From CAKZQX01 sp034437035 (lineage in GTDB: Bacteria > Chloroflexota > Chloroflexia > Chloroflexales > Chloroflexaceae), in NCBI GenBank assembly GCA_034437035.1, contig DAOTUI010000078.1, positions 13,440 through 77,439 on the forward strand: a stretch of 64,000 nt of DNA, in the 5' to 3' direction. The first letter of the stretch is position 1, and each line of letters opens with the position of its first letter. Made by a program: the position numbers and the translations under genes. Below the pieces are notes generated by a model, which was given only the letters and a program-made list of their open reading frames with translations, made no database searches and was not told where the DNA came from. Below are positions 59,201-64,000 of the stretch, in pieces.

Positions 59201-59338
59201 GCCGGCCGCCTGTACCGGGAGCGACATACCGACAAGCCCCATAACCAGTGCCGGCAGGATCAGCCATGCGCCATTGCGCCCCGGTCGCCCGCCCAGGTGG
59301 GCAACCGGTGAATAGAAAAGGAAAACCAGATATTTCAT
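56246..59338 (-). CDS. Secreted ELWxSDGT-repeat protein with C-terminal YLPLIVR tail
   Basis: A 1030-residue predicted surface or secreted protein. The N-terminus (residues 1-38) has a hydrophobic signal segment (WLILPALVMGLVGMSLPVQA). Residues about 45-915 contain some 17 units of about 50 residues of the type ELWKSDGTxxGTxLVKDIxPG followed by LTxVGDTLYFSA, a beta-propeller-like repeat. Residues about 925-1020 form a cadherin/Big-type domain (PPIAQNLTLSTQLDTPISQT, VSDLDGDPLTCEI, YTGNDSFDFRANDGRADSNI). The last residues, PEELYLPLIVR, may be a sorting signal. An AGGAGA ribosome binding site lies before the ATG at 59338; a second ATG is 7 codons upstream. Confidence 0.9.
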   Translation of the reverse strand: MKYLVFLFYSPVAHLGGRPGRNGAWLILPALVMGLVGMSLPVQAAGPAELVKDINTTTDPSGSSDPDEFVTINGLTYFVATDIASGRELWRTDGTPAGTTLFKDIRPGPSGSEPAHLTAVGDTLYFSACLEDTGCELWKSDGTPDGTMLVKDIYPGNSPSPTNRPMSLTAVSNVLYFTADDGENGREIWRSDGTDGGTTLVQDIKPGVNSSEPANLIDVAGTLYFTADNASNGVELWRSSGTGVILIDIRSGGGSSSPEDLVNFGDTLFFSANGGDGAGREVWKSDGLTTQRVTDINETGNSRPTSLTVVGTELFFSATDGPSGVELWKTDGTIGNQVQVADINPGGNSNPDNLTPVGGTTLFFTANNGTDGVELYTSNGTPGNAVVLDVIPGGPGLNPSHLTVVGSRVFFSGDGGAALGGRELWRSDGTLAGTARVRDIANGEDSSHPGSLTNIAGVLFFSAETDANGRELWTSDNPPSNPSASLFKDIFINQGDALPNSLTVVNLATMGETLFFVANDGVTGFELWKSDGTATGTMLIKNIQPGTSSAFIPFRFNPALTAVDDQLFFIARDVTGFGLWVSDGTSAGTTRLQSWPEPPLELTVVGTMLYFSALGSGGENDLWLSNGTPTGTINLTPGLNTNPRFLTAVGETLFFAGEDEEEVINGEEAINRAEPARGEELWKSNGSAATTSLVQDINPGAASSSPRNLTAIGATLYFSAIRPAEGRELWKSDGSVAGTTLVADILFGTGSASPTNLINVDGELFFSAFRDDLGRELWKSDGESATLVANINPGIEDSNPRSMVVLGNKLIFTTYDGGSAGRELWVNDGETTTLLKDINPGVASSAPQNLVAVEENRILFAASDGSTGNELWQTNGTSAGTVQVANIAPGGTSSNPEGFVQLGDKFYFSADDNSSGIELWSLASGRPPIAQNLTLSTQLDTPISQTLPVSDLDGDPLTCEIVSEPLHGTVTLGNPDTCTFTYTPDSEYTGNDSFDFRANDGRADSNIATVTIEVGPVFVPEELYLPLIVR

Positions 59339-59821
59339 AGTAATTTCTCCTGTATTCACTACCTATTGTTCTCGTTAAAAGGAGCGTATCAACGCTGTTT
59401 GCAAAATGTTCATAGCAGCCTTTCTAGCCTCGGCAGTACACCGAGAGCGTCGCGGAATACATGCACGTTGCTACCAGCACAGATCCAACACGCCGGCAAG
59501 AGCTACCCGGTTACTACACCTCCTTTCGGTATAACCACCGCCGGCCTCTTTTTCTACAAAGAGGAACGGGGGTAATACACTACCTGGATTAGTAAAAGAA
59601 TAGTTATTGTGGAATGAATAGCCCTATTGTACACCATAATGCATGAAATGATTATGCTAAAATCCGATCTTTCTATGAAATATATATCATCCGATTTTTA
59701 CGAATTATTTACCTAATTTTACACTGCGTAGTAGAGCCGGCCAGTGCTTCAGATAAACCGGCCCACATCGGCACGATCATGCAGCGTTATCTGCACCCTG
59801 ACCTCAATATCTTTCAAATAT
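59339..59821. other. AT-rich promoter region and gap
   Basis: No gene is supported. The part 59580-59750 is clearly richer in A/T than the rest of the window. The hairpin CCTCTTT-TTCTAC-AAAGAGG lies near 59547-59566. Confidence 0.5.
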
Positions 59822-60017
59822 CACGAGTTACGCGGTCTGCCACGGTAAGGTATTCTTTGCCTCCGGCAGGGCGGAAGAAATCTTATCTTATTCACGAAAT
59901 TCCGGCTCTTCGAGCCGGAATTTCGTGAATAAGATAAAACAGTACCCCGCTGCCACAGGCGGGACGGGCTTCCACCTGGTCAAACCTCCGGTTTGAACGC
60001 CCACCGCGTACGTCCTG
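59822..60017. repeat. TACGCGGT interspersed element, copy L1
   Basis: A 196-bp copy from CACGAGTTACGCGGT to ACCGCGTACGTCCTG. The central hairpin at about 59886-59935 has arms CTTATTCACGAAATTCCGGC around a TCTTCGA loop. No clear target duplication (left AATAT, right GCAACTATG). Confidence 0.82.
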
Positions 60018-60111
60018 GCAACTATGACCGGATTGATGCGCGCAAAGCTGCAAAGCGACCAAGTTTACGCGGTTCTTGGCGCCCTTTGCGGCTTTGCGCG
60101 AGCTTATTTGA

Positions 60112-60307
60112 CAGGAGTTACGCGGTCGGTTTCAAACACAGGCGTCTGCCGGGACAACTGGCCCAATGCGCCTCCGTCAGAGTGGAATGGGACATGCTTT
60201 TTCCGGAAAATTTGGCACGCTGTGCCAAATTTTCCGGAAAAAGCATGGAATCTTCCGCCCTGACGGAGGCGAAATTTCCTTTCGGGTGAGCAACCGCGTA
60301 AGTCCTG
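60112..60307. repeat. TACGCGGT interspersed element, copy L2
   Basis: A 196-bp copy from CAGGAGTTACGCGGT to ACCGCGTAAGTCCTG, with perfect 8-bp flanks TTATTTGA (60104-60111, 60308-60315). Its inner stem has changed on both sides (CGCCTCCGTCAG against CTGACGGAGGCG) and still pairs fully. Central hairpin CTTTTTCCGGAAAATTTGGC. Confidence 0.9.
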
Positions 60308-60642
60308 TTATTTGAAAGGTATTGACCCTGGCCTGCTATTCTTCCCGGCCTCCCAGCAGGCGTGGCTTGCTACTGCAGGAACGGGGCAGGCGCACGCCCA
60401 CAACCGGATACGCTCCGGTCAGTTCTGCATCCATCGGCGTACAGCCTGTTATAATAGATGCGATATGCCGGATAAACTGATGGACGTGCAACAACCATTC
60501 GCACAGCCCCACAGGTAGTTGCGCTACCTGCGGCATGGCTGTGGTCAATACAGTCCGCAATGCAACCAGAGGGTGTATCCCACGGGGCGTCCTTGCACGT
60601 AGTACGTAAGCAGGAGGACCACCGCAAAGATAGAGTGAAGAG
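60308..60642. other. Intergenic region upstream of treY
   Basis: No gene is supported. GTTATAATAGATG at 60449-60461 contains TATAAT, a possible -10 box for treY with a leader of about 185 nt. Confidence 0.4.
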
Positions 60643-63600
60643 ATGATAAGGTCAAATAAAAATCTAACTGCGCCCACCGTTACCACTATCGCCCAGGAAA
60701 TTCTGGACCAGCGCCGTATTCCCAGCGCCACCTATCGCATCCAGTTCAACAGCGATTTTACGTTCCGCGATGCACAGGGCATCATTCCCTACCTGCACGA
60801 CCTGGGGATCAGCGACTGTTATGCGTCGCCGCTGCTGAAGCCGCGGGTCACCAGCAGCCATGGCTATGACATTACCGACCATGGTGAGCTGAACCCGGCC
60901 CTCGGCGGCGAGGAGGCGTTTGAGGCATTCTCGGCGGATCTGCGCGCACGGCAGATGGGCTTGATTTTTGACACGGTGCCCAACCATATGGGTATCGGTG
61001 ATGTCACCAACGTCTGGTGGATGGATGTGCTGGAGAATGGCCCCAGTTCGATCTATGCCTCCTATTTCGATATCGACTGGCACCCGGCCAAGCCGGAACT
61101 GGAGAACCAGGTGCTGCTGCCGATCCTGGGTGATCAATACGGAAATATCCTGGAGAGCGGGCAGCTCAAGCTGGTGTACGAGGATGGCTCATTTTTTGTC
61201 TACTACTATGAGCATAAGCTGCCCATCGCTCCCGGAACCTACAGCGGCATCCTGAGTTATAAACTGGAGGATCTGGTCGAGCAACTGGGCGCGGATGATG
61301 AGAATGTGCTGGAACTGCAGAGTATTTTGACGGCCATCAGCTATCTCCCACCGCGTACTGAGACGGCGATCGAACGTATCGCCGAGCGCAACCGGGAGAA
61401 GGAGGTCATCAAGCGGCGTATTTCTACGCTCTACGACAGCAACTCCGACATCCGGGAGGCGCTGGATGCCTCGGTACAGGCTTACAACGGTACCGTCGGC
61501 GATCCCCCCAGCTTTGATCTGCTCGATCAGTTGATCCGCGATCAAGCCTACCGGCTGGCGTTCTGGCGGGTGGCTGCCGAGGAGATCAATTATCGCCGCT
61601 TCTTTGACATTAATGACCTGGCGGCGATCCGGGTTGAGTTGCCCGAGGTCTTCCACGCGACGCACCATCTGATCTTTCGCTATCTGGCCGAGGATAAAGC
61701 TACCGGCCTGCGCATCGATCATCCGGATGGGTTGTGGGATCCGCCGAGCTACTTCCGGCAACTGCAAGAGAGCTACGTCCTCTACAAAGTCCGCGCGTTT
61801 CTGGAGCAAGAAGAGATTGAGGAGGGAGAGCATCTGGCGCAGGAAGTCGCCGGCTGGATTACCGAGCAGTTCAAGCGGAATAAGACCGCCGCCAACCCCT
61901 GGCCGCTCTATGTCGTCGCCGAGAAGATTCTCTCCGAGGGCGAGTCACTGCCGCTGGACTGGGCTGTGGCCGGAACGACCGGCTATGATTTTCTCAATGC
62001 GGTGAACGGCATTTTTGTTGATGGCAACAACCGGCGCGCCTTCGACCGGATCTACAACAACTTTACCGGCAATCCGGTCAACTTTAACAACCTGGTCAAC
62101 TCAACGAAGAAGATGATCATGCTGGTGTCACTGGCGAGTGAAACCTCGGAACTCAGCCATCAACTGGAGCGCATCGCCGAGCACAACCGCCGCTACCGCG
62201 ATTTCACGCTCAACAGCCTGACCTTTACCATTCGTGAGGTCATCGCCGGGCTGTCGGTCTACCGTACCTATATCAACGGCACCGATGGGGTGGCGCGCTG
62301 GGACCAGAAATATATCGAAGCCGCCGTGAAGGAAGCCCAGAAGCGTAACCCCCGCACCGCCGAGGCGATCTTCAACTTTATCTGCGATACACTGACGCTG
62401 CGGAATATTGAGGATTTTGAAGAAGAGGATCAGACGCGCCTGCTCGACTTTGTAATGAAATTCCAGCAGATCACCGGGCCGGTGATGGCGAAGGGCGTCG
62501 AGGATACGGCCTTCTACCTCTATAACCGACTGGTTTCGCTCAACGAGGTTGGCGGCCACCCGACCCACTTTGGCTATACAATTAATGCCTTTCACAAGCA
62601 GAATAGCGATACGTGCCGACGCTGGCCGCATGCGCTGCTGACATCATCGACCCACGATACCAAGCGTAGCGAAGATGTGCGCGCCCGCATCAATGTCCTG
62701 TCGGAGATTCCGGAGGAGTGGCGTACTGCCCTGACCCGCTGGAGCCGCCACAATGCTTCCAAACGCACGAAGGCCGAGGGCGAAGCCGCCCCCGACCGCA
62801 ACGACGAGTATCTGCTCTACCAGACGCTCATTGGTGCATGGCCCCATGAGTTGTCCACACCCGAAGAGTTTGCCGATTTCCGTGAGCGCATTGTGGCCTA
62901 TATGCAAAAGGCGACCAAGGAGGCCAAATTCCATACCAGTTGGGTCAATCCCAACGAAGAGTATGATGCCGCTGTGCAGAACTTTGTCCAGCGCGTTCTC
63001 TCCGATGATCGCAAGAGTCCCTTCCTGAAAGATATCCAGACATTCCAGCGGCGCGTCAACTTCTACGGGCAGTTTAACTCGCTGGCCCAGACGCTGATCA
63101 AGTTGACCGCTCCCGGTGTTCCGGATATCTACCAGGGATGCGAACTGTGGGACTATAGCCTGGTCGATCCGGACAATCGCCGCCCGGTTGATTATGACCT
63201 GCGCCGCTCCCTGCTGGCCGATCTGAAGCAGCGCATTGAGCAGAGCGACGCAAACCTGGTGCCGTTGGTGCGGGAACTGCTCGACACCAGCCAGGATGGG
63301 CGGGTCAAGCTCTACCTGATCTATCGCACGCTGCACTATCGCCGCCGGCATGAACAACTCTTTACGGAAGGGGATTACCAACCAGTTGAAGCGCATGGCG
63401 ACAAACAGGAACATGTCGTCGCCTTCTGCCGTACTCATGGCGACGAGTCTTTCCTGGTTGTTGCACCACGCCTCTTTGTGCGGCTGACCAACGGCAATGA
63501 GCAGATGCCGCTAGGCAAGCGCACCTGGATGGATACCTGGATATCGCTGGAACATGATCAGCCCGGCCAGCAGTATCGCAATCTCTTCACCGGGGAACAG

Positions 63601-63693
63601 CTTACCGTGAGTGACTATGATGGCACACCGGGGTTGCCGCTGGCAGCAATCTGCGCCCACTTTCCGGTCGCCCTGATCGAGCGTGTGCGGTAG
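60643..63693 (+). CDS. treY: Malto-oligosyltrehalose synthase
   Basis: A 1016-residue GH13 enzyme that converts the reducing end of maltodextrins into a trehalose unit, the first step of the TreY/TreZ route. Motifs: IPSATYRIQFNSDFTFRDAQ, SHGYDITDHGELNPALGGEE, GLIFDTVPNHMG (region I), TGLRIDHPDGLWDPPSYF (nucleophile Asp), PLYVVAEKILSEGESLPLDW (acid/base Glu) and LTSSTHDTKRSEDVRARINV (third carboxylate). The C-terminus has LTAPGVPDIYQGCELWDYSL. It is longer than many TreY proteins (about 750-960), with an inserted helical part at about residues 230-310. No treZ is within the window. Confidence 0.94.
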   Translation: MIRSNKNLTAPTVTTIAQEILDQRRIPSATYRIQFNSDFTFRDAQGIIPYLHDLGISDCYASPLLKPRVTSSHGYDITDHGELNPALGGEEAFEAFSADLRARQMGLIFDTVPNHMGIGDVTNVWWMDVLENGPSSIYASYFDIDWHPAKPELENQVLLPILGDQYGNILESGQLKLVYEDGSFFVYYYEHKLPIAPGTYSGILSYKLEDLVEQLGADDENVLELQSILTAISYLPPRTETAIERIAERNREKEVIKRRISTLYDSNSDIREALDASVQAYNGTVGDPPSFDLLDQLIRDQAYRLAFWRVAAEEINYRRFFDINDLAAIRVELPEVFHATHHLIFRYLAEDKATGLRIDHPDGLWDPPSYFRQLQESYVLYKVRAFLEQEEIEEGEHLAQEVAGWITEQFKRNKTAANPWPLYVVAEKILSEGESLPLDWAVAGTTGYDFLNAVNGIFVDGNNRRAFDRIYNNFTGNPVNFNNLVNSTKKMIMLVSLASETSELSHQLERIAEHNRRYRDFTLNSLTFTIREVIAGLSVYRTYINGTDGVARWDQKYIEAAVKEAQKRNPRTAEAIFNFICDTLTLRNIEDFEEEDQTRLLDFVMKFQQITGPVMAKGVEDTAFYLYNRLVSLNEVGGHPTHFGYTINAFHKQNSDTCRRWPHALLTSSTHDTKRSEDVRARINVLSEIPEEWRTALTRWSRHNASKRTKAEGEAAPDRNDEYLLYQTLIGAWPHELSTPEEFADFRERIVAYMQKATKEAKFHTSWVNPNEEYDAAVQNFVQRVLSDDRKSPFLKDIQTFQRRVNFYGQFNSLAQTLIKLTAPGVPDIYQGCELWDYSLVDPDNRRPVDYDLRRSLLADLKQRIEQSDANLVPLVRELLDTSQDGRVKLYLIYRTLHYRRRHEQLFTEGDYQPVEAHGDKQEHVVAFCRTHGDESFLVVAPRLFVRLTNGNEQMPLGKRTWMDTWISLEHDQPGQQYRNLFTGEQLTVSDYDGTPGLPLAAICAHFPVALIERVR

Positions 63694-63737
63694 GGGTTGG
63701 GGAGTGGGGATTGGCGAATAGGGATTGGGTATTAAGG
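63694..63737. repeat. Heptamer repeats (GGGATTG type)
   Basis: Units GGGGTTG, GGGAGTG, GGGATTG, GCGAATA, GGGATTG, GGTATTA follow the stop codon of treY. Confidence 0.72.
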
Positions 63738-63748
63738 ATGCGGCCAAA

Positions 63749-63780
63749 GACCTGACAGATCTTCAAGGATCTGTCAGGTC
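63749..63780. terminator. Hairpin terminator after treY
   Basis: GACCTGACAGATC-TTCAAG-GATCTGTCAGGTC is a perfect 13-bp stem 56 bp after the treY stop codon, followed by TGATATTTATT. Confidence 0.72.
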
Positions 63781-63890
63781 TGATATTTATTCGGGTTGGT
63801 TTTATAACTTTCGCAAGCCGACAATTCTACGATTTGATGTGCAGATTACCCATAGTTCATTAACCCGTAACCCCAATACCTTTCACATAA

Positions 63891-64000
63891 GACGACGTAC
63901 ACGGTCACTCTCCTGGAAGGAGATATCGCCTCCGGCAGGGCGGAAGAAACCAGATCTTTTTCACGAAATTCCGGCTCTTCGAGCCGGAATTTCGTGAAAA
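63891..64000. repeat. TACGCGGT interspersed element, copy M (cut by window end)
   Basis: Starts GACGACGTACACGGT. It contains the side hairpin CTCCT-GGA-AGGAG, the motif CGCCTCCGGCAGGGCGGAA and the central hairpin CTTTTTCACGAAATTCCGGC, almost the same as in copy L1. The right part is outside the window. Confidence 0.82.

Noticed and set aside
3074..64000. The TACGCGGT copies as a CRISPR array or tRNA-like genes
   Set aside because: Copies are dispersed, 79-254 bp long, with inverted rather than direct internal repeats and no regular spacers. No anticodon arm, T-loop or CCA end is recognisable, so the cloverleaf likeness is only in outline.

Overview
The window is a stretch of a bacterial chromosome with fairly high GC, most likely from the phylum Chloroflexota (class Chloroflexia or close to it). 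This assignment is an inference. It rests on the gene mix (an ELW-repeat surface protein ending in a YLPLIVR tail, malto-oligosyltrehalose synthase, a GlgX-type debranching enzyme, a PPi-type phosphofructokinase, PAS/GAF kinases), on loosely packed mostly single-gene units, and on intergenic regions full of repeats. No rRNA or tRNA gene and no CRISPR array was seen.

Layout. 1-9 kb: 3' part of dnaX (cut by the window edge), an M1-type lipoprotein peptidase, a 2-hydroxyacid dehydrogenase, a LUD-domain protein with a very long repetitive charged tail, a CBM3 remnant and a luciferase-like flavin oxidoreductase. 9-19 kb: an MBL-fold hydrolase, a BrnT/antitoxin pair whose toxin has a nonsense codon, a 1.38-kb IS that ends inside a decayed BCCT transporter gene, a GlgX-esterase fusion and a CrtI-like flavoprotein. 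19-32 kb: a lipoprotein, a GT39-like glycosyltransferase, an enolase-superfamily epimerase, a decayed VapC pair, RNase HIII with a doubled N-terminal domain, a cation-efflux transporter, a class V aminotransferase and phosphofructokinase. 32-45 kb: prepilin peptidase, aroE, mltG, a TPR protein, a cluster of gene fragments (CheB, LuxR, LysM), proB, a Gfo/Idh oxidoreductase, PrsW, an AOR-like protein without its Fe-S cysteine motif, and an M2/M3-type peptidase. 45-64 kb: secG, a peptide-binding ABC protein, remnants of a CheB/CheR-PAS protein and a diguanylate cyclase, two histidine kinases (one paired with an OmpR-type regulator), a degenerate ABC ATPase, an SRPBCC protein, the ELW-repeat protein and treY.

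The most striking feature is a family of about 25 non-coding interspersed elements (88-254 bp) with 15-bp terminal inverted repeats of the form CASGNSTTACGCGGT, flanked by 7-8 bp target duplications. Each full copy can fold into a nested, cloverleaf-like structure. The stem sequences differ from copy to copy while base pairing is kept. Copies often sit in series, separated by single copies of the same target duplication; one copy lies inside the hairpin loop of another. The elements fill gaps between genes and touch stop codons. A second repeat class consists of degenerate 7-bp tandem repeats at about a dozen intergenic sites, and a third is a 20-bp REP-like palindrome present about nine times.

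Functionally, treY and the GlgX fusion point to alpha-glucan/trehalose metabolism, and PPi-PFK to glycolysis. dnaX, aroE, proB, mltG, secG and rnhC are housekeeping genes. Much of the rest is signalling, toxin-antitoxin and transporter DNA in various stages of decay.
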